A DNA stretch of 64,000 bases from Rhodococcus sp. IEGM 1409 (lineage in GTDB: Bacteria; Actinomycetota; Actinomycetes; Mycobacteriales; Mycobacteriaceae). A program made the position numbers and the translations under genes. Below, in pieces: positions 51,046 to 60,563 of the stretch; within the stretch, counting starts at the first letter, position 1; each line of letters opens with the position of its first letter. Where the stretch lies: the NCBI RefSeq assembly GCF_030056735.1, contig NZ_JASHKN010000014.1, positions 1-64,000 on the forward strand. Reading direction: 5' to 3'. The notes under the pieces are model-generated. The model was not told the DNA's origin, ran no database searches, and worked only from the letters and a program-made list of their open reading frames with translations.

Positions 51046-52614
51046 ATGGAGACCGATGTTCGACCGAATCTTGGCGAGGACGGAACTCTCGTGATCCGTG
51101 CCCGAGGCGGAGAAGCCCGGGGATATCCGGATGGCGGAGTGTTCGCGTGGAAGGGCATGCCCTACGCAGCAGCGCCGGTGGGTGAACGGAGATTCCGCGC
51201 GCCGCAACCCGCAGGGCTGTGGGACGGGGTGCGTGACTGCCGTGAGTTCGGGCCGATCGCCCCGCAAGGGCAGAGTCCGGCGGTTCCGATCGACCGTGCT
51301 TTCAAAATCGACGAGGACTGCCTGTCGATCAACGTGTGGGCCCCGCGCCCCGACGGAACGCCGCGACCGGTGATGGTGTGGATTCACGGCGGCGCTTACT
51401 GCCTCGGGTCCGCCGCGCAAACGATCTACGACGGCCGTCATCTGGCTGAAACCGGTGACGTCGTTCTCGTCTCCTTCAACTATCGCGTCGGTGCACTCGG
51501 GTTCCTGGACCTGTCCGGATTCTCCACCGCGGATACCGTTTTCGAATCGAACTGTGGTCTGCGAGACCAGATTGCGGCACTCGAGTGGGTTCGAGACAAC
51601 ATCGATGCCTTCGGCGGCGATCCGGGTGCAGTGACCGTGTTCGGTGAGTCCTCCGGCGCAGGATCCATCACGACGCTCATGACCTGTCCGAGCGCCGAAG
51701 GTCTGTTCCATCGCGCGATCGCCCAAAGTCCGCCCGCGACCTCCGTCTACGGGGCCGAGCGCGCCAAGACCGTGGCGGAGCGGTTTCTCGAACTGCTCTC
51801 GATCGACCCCGAGGACGCGGGTGATCTGCTGACCACGGATCTCGAACTGCTCGTCAAGGCAAGCGATGACCTGGTCAACGAAATTCCGACACGGATACCG
51901 GGAACTTTGGCGATGGCACCCGTCGTCGATCGCGATCTGGTTCCGCACTACCCGGTTGCGGCTTTCCAGAAGGGTTATGCGCACCGGATCCCGCTGATTA
52001 TCGGTTCCAACAAGGACGAGGCGTCGATCTTCAAGTTCATGAAGTCGCCGCTGATGCCGGTGAGCGCGCAGTCGGTCGAGGCCATGCTGCAATTACTGGC
52101 CGACGATCACCCCGATATCTCCGCGACCAAACTTGCCGAGATCATGTCGGCTTACCCTGACCATGCGAAACCGAGTGGCGCGCTGGCACTCTCACGGGAC
52201 GCGGCGTTTCGCATGCCGACCCTGTGGATTGCCGACGCCCACTGCAGGCATTCCCCCACATGGGTCTACCGCTTCGATCACGCGACGCCGATGCTCAAGG
52301 CGGCACGGATCGGCGCGGGCCACGCGACCGAATTACCTTATGTATTCGGTAATTTCGGAACCTTGAACGTCGACCCGACGTTCTGGCTCGGCGGACGTAA
52401 AGCCGCAATGGAGGTAGCCGGGCGTATTCAACGGCGATGGCTGGCCTTCGCCAGGCATGCCGTGCCGGCAGCTCTCGACGGCTCGAAACACTGGGCGCCG
52501 TACGAGGAAGAGAAACGGTCGACGCTGTTGATCGACTCGACTGACACCCTCGTCAGGGACCCTGATCACGGACTGCGCGTCGCCTGGGGCAACGACGTGA
52601 TGGGGTTCAACTGA
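51046..52614 (+). CDS. Type-B carboxylesterase
   Basis: The 522-residue alpha/beta hydrolase has the family landmarks KGMPYAAAPVGERRFRAP, EDCLSINVWAP, MVWIHGGAYCLGS (oxyanion hole), nucleophile Ser in TVFGESSGAGS, a probable acid in SNKDEAS and His in GAGHATELPYVFG. No signal peptide is present, so it is probably cytoplasmic. It hydrolyses carboxylic esters; the natural substrate is unknown. Its stop overlaps that of the convergent MFS gene by eight bases. Confidence 0.92.
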   Translation: METDVRPNLGEDGTLVIRARGGEARGYPDGGVFAWKGMPYAAAPVGERRFRAPQPAGLWDGVRDCREFGPIAPQGQSPAVPIDRAFKIDEDCLSINVWAPRPDGTPRPVMVWIHGGAYCLGSAAQTIYDGRHLAETGDVVLVSFNYRVGALGFLDLSGFSTADTVFESNCGLRDQIAALEWVRDNIDAFGGDPGAVTVFGESSGAGSITTLMTCPSAEGLFHRAIAQSPPATSVYGAERAKTVAERFLELLSIDPEDAGDLLTTDLELLVKASDDLVNEIPTRIPGTLAMAPVVDRDLVPHYPVAAFQKGYAHRIPLIIGSNKDEASIFKFMKSPLMPVSAQSVEAMLQLLADDHPDISATKLAEIMSAYPDHAKPSGALALSRDAAFRMPTLWIADAHCRHSPTWVYRFDHATPMLKAARIGAGHATELPYVFGNFGTLNVDPTFWLGGRKAAMEVAGRIQRRWLAFARHAVPAALDGSKHWAPYEEEKRSTLLIDSTDTLVRDPDHGLRVAWGNDVMGFN

Positions 52615-53878
52615 CGTCGGTCGAGTGCCGCGGATCCAGCTCACGCAGCACCGGCAGGGAGGCACAGACAGCGGCGATCAGGATGATCGGAATCGACAGG
52701 GCCACAAAGGTCGACGCGATTCCGAGTTGATCGAGCAGAGGGCCGACTGCGAGGTAGCCCAGCGGGCCGGCTGCGTAGGCCGTCGACGTCATGACACCGA
52801 CGACGCGTCCGCGCATGTGCTCTGGGCTGTGCGTCTGCATGGCGTAGTTGGCGATCGGGCCGACCGGTCCGTAGACGAGACCCTGTAGTCCGGCGAGTAC
52901 GAGGATCACCCACAGCGGAGGTAGGAGCGCCATCGCGAGCATCGCGATGCCGAGAACGGCGACCGCAAAAATCATGATCAGGCGCCGGGACAGGATCGGT
53001 GCGAGCGGGGCATAGGCGAGAGAGCCGATGATGCCGCCGATCGCCAAAGCCATCAGCACGGATCCGAGTTGGGCCGGTTGATCCAATTCGTTGAAGTACA
53101 CCGGGAACACGACGCTCTCCACCGGCATGTAGAGCGCGACAACTGCCATGTCGATCAGAGCCAGAGTGCGGAGCAGTTTGTTGTTCCAGACGAACCGAAG
53201 ACCGTCGAGGGTGCCGTGCCAGATCGATTTTGGACGATGTTCGTGTTCGGGCACTCCGGCGCCAGGAAGCCGGATGAAGGCAACCACGACAATCGAGAAC
53301 ACAAAACCTGCCGCCGTCACCCAGAGCGTGTTCACCGCTCCGATCGTTGCGATCAGGACACCGCCGATACCAGGTCCGATGAGGTACGCGACATTGAAGT
53401 TGGCCTCGTACACGCTGTTGGTTCGGTCGAGCGTCCACTTGGCGGTCCGAGTTGCGGCGGGCAGCATCGACTCCCGCGCCGCCACCCCGGCGGGATCGAA
53501 CACCGCACCGAGCGCGGCCAGCGCTGCGATCACCGGAATCGTCAAGCCCGCGGTGGCCGCGATGATCGGGATCGCCGCTACGGACATCGCCGAGAGAGCG
53601 TCGGAAATCATCGAAGTACGACGACGTCCGAACTTGTCGACGAATGTCCCCGAGAACAGGCTCGACACGAGTAGCGGAATGGCTGCTGCGCCGGCAACGA
53701 TCGCCGCGTCGGTAGCCCTGCCGGTTCGTTCGAGGACCAGCCAGGGAAGTACGACGATGGCGATACCGTTGCCGATCGCCGAGAACAGCGTCGCGAGATT
53801 GACAAGGACCAGAGGGAGATAGCTGGGGATAGCTACGTCCGTGGATGCAGGTGGACGCCGATCTGCTGAGGCGACCAC
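52607..53878 (-). CDS. MFS transporter
   Basis: The 423-residue protein has about twelve transmembrane helices and the loop-2/3 motif FVDKFGRRRTSMISD, resembling motif A of MFS exporters of the enterobactin-exporter/MefA-like group. A second-half analogue SPEHMRGRVVGVMTSTAY is also present. Substrate is unknown; drug or siderophore efflux is typical. It starts with GTG. The gene lies 137 bp downstream of a GNAT gene on the same strand. Confidence 0.87.
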   Translation of the reverse strand: MVASADRRPPASTDVAIPSYLPLVLVNLATLFSAIGNGIAIVVLPWLVLERTGRATDAAIVAGAAAIPLLVSSLFSGTFVDKFGRRRTSMISDALSAMSVAAIPIIAATAGLTIPVIAALAALGAVFDPAGVAARESMLPAATRTAKWTLDRTNSVYEANFNVAYLIGPGIGGVLIATIGAVNTLWVTAAGFVFSIVVVAFIRLPGAGVPEHEHRPKSIWHGTLDGLRFVWNNKLLRTLALIDMAVVALYMPVESVVFPVYFNELDQPAQLGSVLMALAIGGIIGSLAYAPLAPILSRRLIMIFAVAVLGIAMLAMALLPPLWVILVLAGLQGLVYGPVGPIANYAMQTHSPEHMRGRVVGVMTSTAYAAGPLGYLAVGPLLDQLGIASTFVALSIPIILIAAVCASLPVLRELDPRHSTDVS

Positions 53879-54015
53879 GTTCTTTCCTTCCCCGAGATGG
53901 TGCCGACCAGAATTTCGACTGGGATTTCGACGAGAGTTTCGACGACGGCACTATCGACGCTAGCAGCGGGGTCTGCAGGTCCGCGAGTGATTTTACGCGG
54001 ATCGTCTTGGTTCGG

Positions 54016-54285
54016 TTATGCCTGGTAAACGGGGTTCTCCGCAACAAACTTCTCGACGTACGAGCACGTCGGAAGGATCTTCAATCCCTCGTTCCGGGTC
54101 TGATCGAGCGCTTCACGCACCACGATGGCGGCAAGCCCACGCCCACGAAACTGTGGGTACGTCACCGTGTGGTGGAAATCACGGACGCCGGACTCGTCCG
54201 AGTACTCGGCAAAACCGGCGAGTTCGCCGTCGACCCGAATCTCGAAACGCGTTTCCGCGGGATTGTGCGCCACTGTCTCGGTCAT
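54016..54285 (-). CDS. Small GNAT-like N-acetyltransferase (NATD1/YjdJ type)
   Basis: The 89-residue protein is a compact single-domain acetyltransferase: RFEIRVDGELAGFAEYSDESG, FHHTVTYPQFRGRGLAAIVV (acetyl-CoA loop FRGRGLA) and ILPTCSYVEKFVAENPVY. This matches the short human NATD1/bacterial YjdJ group. The substrate is unknown. ATG 54285 has GGAGC before it; the frame is open further up without a better start. Confidence 0.88.
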   Translation of the reverse strand: MTETVAHNPAETRFEIRVDGELAGFAEYSDESGVRDFHHTVTYPQFRGRGLAAIVVREALDQTRNEGLKILPTCSYVEKFVAENPVYQA

Positions 54286-54856
54286 CTTCGGGCTCCGTTT
54301 CGAAAGGGCGGCCGGTGGCGCGCCGCGTCTGCGTTCTGTGGAGCACGCTACCTGGCAGGCCGTCCGCAATATAAGTTGCCGACGTGGGATCCATTACTTA
54401 GCGCAACTACAACTGGACGAACGTTCAAGGGACGTTCGTCACCACGGCCAACGAACAAAACTGGTCTGTACGTGCCGATTTGCCCGTACTTTTGTGCCCA
54501 CATCGGGTGATACATATGCATCGCGATCGTAAACATCCCAATATGTGAGACGCATCACAAAGTTTTTTGTCGTCTGTTCGGATGGATTAAGTGGAGGGCC
54601 TGAAACGGGCAAATTGCAGGTCAGCGGCGCGCTGCATGTGTACCGGTGATAGGTGCGAGCGGCCGGAAACCTCATGGGTATTGCCTTGGTCATCAGATCG
54701 TTTCTCGGACGTGATCCCAAAGACCCGCTCGGGGGGTTAGCGTTTGAATCGTCGGGGATGGAAGAAGCGTTACAACTTCGCCAAAAAAACTTTGGCGTGG
54801 CTGCGCAACGGTTCGATTTCGAGTCTTCGTCGGACAACTTCGAGGAAGGAACGCAC
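54286..54856. other. Long intergenic region with a perfect inverted repeat
   Basis: This 571-bp gap separates two divergently read genes. It holds a 25-bp site with perfect 9-bp arms, GACGAACGT (54416-54424) and ACGTTCGTC (54432-54440), and a 7-bp spacer; an AT-rich tract around 54500-54575; and a hairpin CGCCAAA-N5-TTTGGCG (54779-54797). No RNA gene was recognised. An open frame from 54653 runs into the next gene but looks non-coding. Confidence 0.45.
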
Positions 54857-55183
54857 ATGATTTTCGGGCAGCGTGAGTCTAACAGTTACTTTGCCGCAAT
54901 TTTTTCGTACGACTTCCTTGACGAAGGTCTGGGATACGAGACCATCGCACGGATTCACCGGGGTGAGATCTGCGAATGGATTCGCGATCTCGAGGCTTCC
55001 GGGTTGTTCTCAGCTGCTGAGGTCCATGCCGCTGAATTGGCATGGCGCGAAAATCCACGCCTGCTCCTCGACGCTCTTCTCGAGGACGCCGACGAGGTCT
55101 CGGTCAAGCGCTGGGAGATTGCGTGGACGAGGCTCGAGCGTCAGTCGCCGGCAGCCGGAACCGCGGTGGCCGAGCACGGCTGA
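54857..55183 (+). CDS. Hypothetical protein
   Basis: The 108-residue soluble protein was not recognised. It has an aromatic N-terminal part (SNSYFAAIFSYDFLDEGLGYE) followed by acidic helices (EICEWIRDLEASGLFSAAEVHAAELAWRENP). A strong GAGGAAGGA site six bases before ATG 54857 sets the start. The frame stays open for 68 codons upstream, but that part has poor coding character. Confidence 0.6.
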   Translation: MIFGQRESNSYFAAIFSYDFLDEGLGYETIARIHRGEICEWIRDLEASGLFSAAEVHAAELAWRENPRLLLDALLEDADEVSVKRWEIAWTRLERQSPAAGTAVAEHG

Positions 55184-55241
55184 TTCAGCGGGCCGGAAGT
55201 CGACGGCTCAGTCCGCGTAAAGACCAACCGTCTGCGTCGGA

Positions 55242-55868
55242 TCAACGGCCGACGACTATCACCTCTCGATCAGTGAGCACAGTGAACTGCGCGCCCGCGC
55301 CGGTCAGCGCCGCAACCGTCCGTGCGGTCACCTGCGGATCTTCGAGTAATGAATCGCCGCCGTGCGGCACTATCGCGAAGTCGACCAGCGCGAGCCCCGA
55401 CCAGATCGGGTCGATACCGCACGTAGACATGACTTCAGCGGGGTCGTCCGAGGCGTCGAGTCCGATCAGTGTGGGAGTCGCCAGGCACGCTCCAGCGCTG
55501 TATCCCGCGTAGACCACAGCACCGGAACGAACCAGCATCTCGATCACCCGATCAGCGCCACTTCGGGCTAACTGTGCTCGCAGGACGAACGTGTTTCCTC
55601 CGCGGACCCACAGGCAGTCGAATTCGCGAAGCCGGACTTCGAGTTCTTCCGATGCACCCAGGAATTCTCGGACGTCCACTTCCTCTGCAGTGAAGCCTGC
55701 TGCTCGTAATGGGGTCAATTCGCTTGTGACTGCCGAACTGCGGGCATTGAGCGGCCATGAATCAGCAGCCGCGGCGATCACTGCGATGCGAGCGCCGCGG
55801 CCCACAAGATCGACAAAAGCCTCGGCGTGATCGCCGAATCTATAGGACGAGAGAAACAGCTTCACCAC
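55242..55868 (-). CDS. Peptidase E-like (family S51) hydrolase
   Basis: The 208-residue class I glutamine-amidotransferase-like fold protein has LFLSSYRFGDHAEAF, VRGGNTFVLRAQLARSG and the nucleophile Ser in YAGYSAGACLATPT, as in aspartyl dipeptidase PepE and cyanophycinase relatives. The likely His lies in FAIVPHGGDS. It probably cleaves small aspartyl peptides in the cytoplasm. The start is one of two adjacent GTG codons. Confidence 0.88.
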   Translation of the reverse strand: MVKLFLSSYRFGDHAEAFVDLVGRGARIAVIAAAADSWPLNARSSAVTSELTPLRAAGFTAEEVDVREFLGASEELEVRLREFDCLWVRGGNTFVLRAQLARSGADRVIEMLVRSGAVVYAGYSAGACLATPTLIGLDASDDPAEVMSTCGIDPIWSGLALVDFAIVPHGGDSLLEDPQVTARTVAALTGAGAQFTVLTDREVIVVGR

Positions 55869-55917
55869 TCAGTACCTTCGCGAACTTCGCGTCCTTCCCG
55901 ACCTCTGCACTGATTCC

Positions 55918-56736
55918 TCAAATCGTGAAAGCCAGATTGTCGACGACGCGTGTGCCCACCGTGGTGTCACCGCGAAGCGAGATGTCGGTTCGGTGATCGG
56001 ACGCGTGGACACGGCCACCGGCAATTCGGGTGAAGAGCGGTGAGCTCATCGAGATGGTCGTTGTCGCCGGACCGTCCAGTTCCTCGACGAGTGATGCACG
56101 CGCGTCGACCGAGACGTGAAGTGAACGAGCAAGTGGCCCTTCGAGTTCGAAAGTGATCCGTGCTCCCTCGGGTGCTTTTCCTCGTTTTCCGACGACAAAT
56201 CCGAGTGCGCTGGTGATTTCGGCGAATGCAGTCTCCGCGCGCAAGCCGCCTTCTTCGCCCGGAATGCCGACTGCATCTCTGATGTCGAGTTCGTGCATCC
56301 AACAGTCGAAGGTCCGAATGCGCATGAACCGACCATAGGGTGCAAGACCGACCGGAGTTTGTGTCTCGGCGTCCCAGTCCGCGCTCGTCATCGAGCGAAG
56401 TGCGTCGCTTCGCCTGGCGGTGATATCGCGATAGTGGGCCAGCAGGTCCATGTGTGGTGTCCGCTTCAAGCCTTCGACCCAGCGCTCGTTGAATGCCGCA
56501 ATCTCGTTGTGGACGTGGGGCAATGCGTGCACGTCCAGGTCGACCGACGGCGGGTTTATGCCCGAGAGCAGCGATTCTGTACCGATCAGATGAGAAACGA
56601 TGTCGTGAACTGTCCATCCCGGAAGATTCGACGGTGTCAACCACTGATCGCCGTCGAGTTCGGCAAGCAGGCCATCGATGACTCTCCATTCCTCGGTCAA
56701 TGCGTCGAGTACTGAGTCCTGGGGCCAACCACTCAT
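55918..56736 (-). CDS. Maleylpyruvate isomerase-family, mycothiol-dependent protein
   Basis: The 272-residue protein has the DinB/MDMPI helical bundle: DALTEEWRVIDGLLAELDGDQWLTPSNLPGWTVHDIVSHL, where His of WTVHDIVSH is the first metal ligand, and MHELDIRDAVGIP supplies HxxxD-type ligands. A C-terminal SCP2-like half follows (about 190-272; ITFELEGPL, VDARASLVEELDG). Such enzymes act with mycothiol in isomerisation or detoxification. AGGAGAT precedes ATG 56736. It is divergent from the acyl-CoA synthetase gene across 191 bp. Confidence 0.87.
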   Translation of the reverse strand: MSGWPQDSVLDALTEEWRVIDGLLAELDGDQWLTPSNLPGWTVHDIVSHLIGTESLLSGINPPSVDLDVHALPHVHNEIAAFNERWVEGLKRTPHMDLLAHYRDITARRSDALRSMTSADWDAETQTPVGLAPYGRFMRIRTFDCWMHELDIRDAVGIPGEEGGLRAETAFAEITSALGFVVGKRGKAPEGARITFELEGPLARSLHVSVDARASLVEELDGPATTTISMSSPLFTRIAGGRVHASDHRTDISLRGDTTVGTRVVDNLAFTI

Positions 56737-56927
56737 GTGGACATCTCCTGTTTCGGACGGTGCGGTTCTCCTCACTGTATGTCGCGCCGGATAAGTGAGC
56801 GGGCATTCCCAGGCTTCGAGTCGGTGTCGCCAAACATCCAAGGGAGGCAGAGTTCCTGTGGTAGACCAGGATTGTCGACGCCGAAGCAGGCTCACGCGGC
56901 GTTGTCGTCACCGACAGAGGAGTCTTC

Positions 56928-58466
56928 GTGTTTCCAGGAAATTTTGTCCAGTCCACGCCAGACAAGCCCGCCGTCATTCGCCCTGCGACCGGTGAGTCCA
57001 TCACCTATCGGGAACTCGACGAACGGTCGACGCGGCTGGCGCGGTACTTCCGAAGCGTCGGTGCCAAGCCGGGGGACCACGTCGCTCTCATCTCGAACAA
57101 CGATCTCCGGGCGTTCGAGGTCTACTGGGCGGCGTTGAGATCCGGTCTGTACATCACAGCGGTGAACTGGCATCTCACCGCTTCTGAGGCTGCCTACATC
57201 GTCGACGACTGCGAGGCGACAATTCTGGTCGCGTCAGGGCAGGCGTCAGCAGCAGTTCCGTTGGACGAGAAGCTGATTCCGCGCGTACGTCATCGATTGG
57301 TATACGGCGGCACTCTCGAGGGTTTCGACGACTACGAGGGGGCGGTCGACGCACAGTCCGCTGATCCACTCGACTCGCAGCCACGTGGGGCGGACATGCT
57401 GTATTCGTCCGGAACCACCGGCAGGCCCAAGGGGATCAAGGGAGATCTTCCGGAGGGCGAGGTGGACACCACCATGGATCCGTACACTGCGGTGTTTGCG
57501 CCGATGTACGGGTTCGACTCCGACACAGTCTATTTGTGCCCGGCTCCGGTCTATCATGCGGCGCCCCTGCGCTTTTGCGGCGTGATCAATTCGGTCGGCG
57601 GAACCGTGATCTTGATGGATGCTTTCGAAGCCGAGACTGCGCTGGGGTTGATCGGTAAATACGCTGTGACCCACAGTCAGTGGGTGCCGACGATGTTCGT
57701 ACGAATGCTGAAACTTCCGAAGGAGACCCGCAATCGTTACGACGTCTCGACGGTGAAAGTCGCAATTCACGCTGCTGCTCCCTGCCCGCCCGAGGTGAAG
57801 ACGGCAATGATCGACTGGTGGGGGCCGGTGATCCACGAGTACTACGCCTCGACCGAGGGGTCGGGAGCCACCTTCATCAACAGTGAGCAGGCCTTGTCGC
57901 ATCCGGGTTCGGTCGGTCGTGACGGCGTGATGGGGATCGTGCACATCTGCGACGAGGGCGGGCGTGATCTTCCGGTCGGCGAGATCGGTACCGTGTTCTG
58001 GGAACGGGAGACTCTGCCGTTCCGCTACCACAACGATCCCGAGAAAACGGCTGCCGCGCAGCATCCGGATCATCCGACGTGGACGACAAGTGGAGATATC
58101 GGATATATCGATCCCGAGCGCTTTCTTTATCTGACCGATCGCGCGGCATTCACGATTATCTCTGGCGGCGTCAATATCTATCCGCAGGAGTCCGAGAACA
58201 TCCTTACCTTGCATCCGAAGGTGTTCGACGTGGCGGTCATCGGTGTTCCCGATGAAGAAATGGGTGAACAGGTCAAGGCGGTTGTCCAACTTGCGGAGGG
58301 AATCGAGCCGAGTGTCCATGTCGCCGAGGAATTGCTGGAATACGTCCGCAGTCAGGTTGCACATTTCAAAGCTCCGAGAAGCATTGACTTTGCCGACGAA
58401 TTGCCTAGGACCGCGACAGGAAAACTCGTCAAGCACAAGCTGCGGTCTCAATATGTGAGCAGTTGA
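56928..58466 (+). CDS. Acyl-CoA synthetase (FadD4-like)
   Basis: The 512-residue adenylate-forming enzyme shows LYSSGTTGRPKGIKG (about 155), YYASTEGSGATFIN in place of YGxTE (about 305), TTSGDIGYIDPERFLYLTDR, and the catalytic Lys in LPRTATGKLVKHKL. The A5 variant and length match the mycobacterial FadD4 group. It activates a carboxylic acid of unknown chain length to its CoA ester. The GTG start has GAGGAG upstream. It is a single gene. Confidence 0.9.
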   Translation: MFPGNFVQSTPDKPAVIRPATGESITYRELDERSTRLARYFRSVGAKPGDHVALISNNDLRAFEVYWAALRSGLYITAVNWHLTASEAAYIVDDCEATILVASGQASAAVPLDEKLIPRVRHRLVYGGTLEGFDDYEGAVDAQSADPLDSQPRGADMLYSSGTTGRPKGIKGDLPEGEVDTTMDPYTAVFAPMYGFDSDTVYLCPAPVYHAAPLRFCGVINSVGGTVILMDAFEAETALGLIGKYAVTHSQWVPTMFVRMLKLPKETRNRYDVSTVKVAIHAAAPCPPEVKTAMIDWWGPVIHEYYASTEGSGATFINSEQALSHPGSVGRDGVMGIVHICDEGGRDLPVGEIGTVFWERETLPFRYHNDPEKTAAAQHPDHPTWTTSGDIGYIDPERFLYLTDRAAFTIISGGVNIYPQESENILTLHPKVFDVAVIGVPDEEMGEQVKAVVQLAEGIEPSVHVAEELLEYVRSQVAHFKAPRSIDFADELPRTATGKLVKHKLRSQYVSS

Positions 58467-58558
58467 ACCCTCAGGTGAAATACTAGGACATCAGAGTATT
58501 TCTGCAAGATAGTCGGAAAGGCCCTGTGCATGGCTGTATGGCAGGTCCTTGCTTGCTG

Positions 58559-58856
58559 TCAGCAGAACAACGGGTCGAGCACCGATACCGGTGCGATGCG
58601 TTCGACGTATTCGCGAACCGGAGATGCATCCAGTTCGTCGATGTATCTGCTATTGAATGCGTCGAAACGGGTGTGGTCGTGGCCGTACCATTTTCGCAAA
58701 TTCGGGGGAGGGCGCCAAGTCCTTCGACCAGTCGTCGTACTGCAGGTTTTCGCGTTTGACGCCGCGTGGCCAGAGTCGGTCGACGAGGAGACGGACGGCG
58801 TTACATTCGGAAGCAGGTTCGTAAACTCGCTCGACGGTGATGATCCGGCGCGTCAT
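58559..58856 (-). pseudogene. DUF488-family gene disrupted by one-base frameshift
   Basis: From ATG 58856 the frame reads the DUF488 start (VERVYEPASECNAVRLLVDR, LWPRGVKRENL, DWSKDLAPSPEFAK), then drifts and stops at a TAG. In the next frame the expected continuation is intact: WYGHDHTRFDAFNSRYIDEL through YVERIAPVSVLD to a stop at 58559. Removing one base of the AAAA run (plus-strand T run 58691-58694) restores the whole protein of about 98 residues. This is a recent frameshift or a homopolymer sequencing error. DUF488 proteins have unknown function. Confidence 0.8.
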
Positions 58857-58911
58857 TTTGATGCTTTTACGTCTTCCGGCCGTTTCAAATAGTGGAATAG
58901 CCCGCCATTTG

Positions 58912-58959
58912 ACTGTGATCGGCCTCACAGTAGGCTTCTCCAGGTATGTCCAAACATAC
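58912..58959. promoter_or_regulatory. Two inverted repeats upstream of the pnt operon
   Basis: ACTGTGA-N6-TCACAGT (58912-58931) and GTATGT-N4-ACATAC (58944-58959) lie 13 bp apart in the 274-bp gap before pntAa. The second is a good dimer-site candidate. The rest of the gap shows no other gene or RNA. Confidence 0.45.
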
Positions 58960-59130
58960 TGTTCGGACTCGATTCAGATGGAGAAAGCGCGTCGTCGGTT
59001 TCCCTACGCCGCTGTAACTCTGGCTACTATCAGTCACCATTCACCCAAAAGCGGGTCATCTTCCGCTCATCACATGCTGGTTGCCGCTCGTCGCAGCAGG
59101 CGAACCACCAACCGCAGAAGGTAATGGAAA

Positions 59131-60240
59131 ATGGAAACATCGAAGAGCGCACAAATGCGTCCGTCGGTCGGCGTCCCTCGAGAATCGAGTGACGGTGAGC
59201 GCCGGGTCGCGTTGGTGCCCAAAATTGTGTCCGCTTTGATCGGCAAGGGTGTCGATGTAATCGTCGAGTCCGGGGCCGGTCTCGGGGCGTTGATTCCCGA
59301 CGAGCTGTACACCGCTGCCGGCGCGAAGATCGGCGATCCGTGGACTGCTGACGTGGTGGTCAAGGTTGCGCCCCCGTCGACAGAAGAGATCGCCCGGATC
59401 AGCACCGGCGCGAAGCTCATCGGTTTCTTGAATCCGCGTAATGCAGACAACCGCATCGCCGAGTTGAAGGCCGCCGGCATCGAGGGATATGCCGTGGAGG
59501 CGATTCCCCGTATCTCCCGTGCGCAGGTGATGGACGCGTTGTCCTCGCAGGCGAACGTGTCCGGATACAAGGCTGTTCTGTTGGCGGCATCGGAGTCGAC
59601 GCGGTTCTTCCCGATGCTCACCACCGCTGCGGGCACGGTGAAGCCTGCGACCGTTCTGGTGCTCGGCGTGGGTGTGGCAGGTCTGCAGGCGCTGGCGACA
59701 GCCAAGCGTCTCGGTGGCCGCGCTACCGGGTACGACGTGCGCCCTGAGGTCGCAGACCAGGTGCGTTCAGTGGGCGCACAGTGGCTCGACCTCGGAATCG
59801 ATGCGGCCGGCGAGGGTGGATACGCCCGCGAGCTGACCGACGACGAGCGCGCGAAGCAGCAGCAGGCACTCGAAGACGCGATCAAGGGCTTCGACGTCGT
59901 GATCACCACGGCTTTGGTTCCGGGTCGTCCCGCGCCGCGACTGGTCACCGCTGCCGCGGTCGAAGGGATGAAGCCGGGCAGTGTCGTGGTCGACCTCGCG
60001 GGTGAAACCGGTGGTAACTGCGAGCTGACCGAGCCGGGTCAAACCGTCGTCAAGCACGGCGTGACCATCTGCTCTCCGCTGAATTTGCCGGCGTCCATGC
60101 CTGAGCATGCGTCGGAGTTGTACTCGAAGAACATTTCCGCGCTGATCGAACTGATGTTGGTGGAAGGTGCTTTGGCGCCTGATTTCTCCGACGAGGTTCT
60201 GGCCGGTGCGTGCGTCACCCGTGAAGAGAAGGGCGCCTGA
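59131..60240 (+). CDS. pntAa: NAD(P) transhydrogenase subunit alpha, NAD-binding part
   Basis: The 369-residue protein is domain I of proton-translocating transhydrogenase: VGVPRESSDGERRVALVPKI, VDVIVESGAGLGALIPDELY, AGTVKPATVLVLGVGVAGLQALATAKRLGGRATGYDVRPEV (the NAD Rossmann motif, quoted here in pieces), and the mobile-loop region after it. It binds NAD(H) on the cytoplasmic side. The split into pntAa and pntAb is typical of actinobacteria and Rhodospirillum. GAAGG lies nine bases before the ATG. Its stop overlaps the pntAb start by one base. Confidence 0.96.
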   Translation: METSKSAQMRPSVGVPRESSDGERRVALVPKIVSALIGKGVDVIVESGAGLGALIPDELYTAAGAKIGDPWTADVVVKVAPPSTEEIARISTGAKLIGFLNPRNADNRIAELKAAGIEGYAVEAIPRISRAQVMDALSSQANVSGYKAVLLAASESTRFFPMLTTAAGTVKPATVLVLGVGVAGLQALATAKRLGGRATGYDVRPEVADQVRSVGAQWLDLGIDAAGEGGYARELTDDERAKQQQALEDAIKGFDVVITTALVPGRPAPRLVTAAAVEGMKPGSVVVDLAGETGGNCELTEPGQTVVKHGVTICSPLNLPASMPEHASELYSKNISALIELMLVEGALAPDFSDEVLAGACVTREEKGA

Positions 60241-60563
60241 TGTACACATCACTTCTGGCGAACATCGCGATCCTGGTGTTGTCCGGGTTCGTCGGTTTCG
60301 CCGTGATTTCCAAAGTTCCGAACACCCTGCACACCCCGCTGATGTCCGGTACGAACGCCATCCACGGCATCGTCGTCCTGGGTGCGTTGGTCGTCCTGGG
60401 CAAGGTGCACGATCCGTCGATCGGGTTGCAGATCATCTTGTTCGTCGCCCTCGTCTTCGGAACCGTGAACGTTGTCGGCGGTTTTGTGGTCACGGACCGC
60501 ATGTTGGCGATGTTCAAGGCCAAGCCGGCCGCCAAGTCTGTGTCGAAGGATGGTGACCAGTAA
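60240..60563 (+). CDS. pntAb: NAD(P) transhydrogenase subunit alpha, membrane part
   Basis: The 107-residue membrane protein has three hydrophobic helices and the conserved VPNTLHTPLMSGTNAIHGIV and GTVNVVGGFVVTDRML stretches of PntAb. It forms part of the proton channel. Start and stop each overlap the neighbouring pnt genes by one base (TGATG and TAATG), so the three subunits are translationally coupled. Confidence 0.96.
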   Translation: MYTSLLANIAILVLSGFVGFAVISKVPNTLHTPLMSGTNAIHGIVVLGALVVLGKVHDPSIGLQIILFVALVFGTVNVVGGFVVTDRMLAMFKAKPAAKSVSKDGDQ

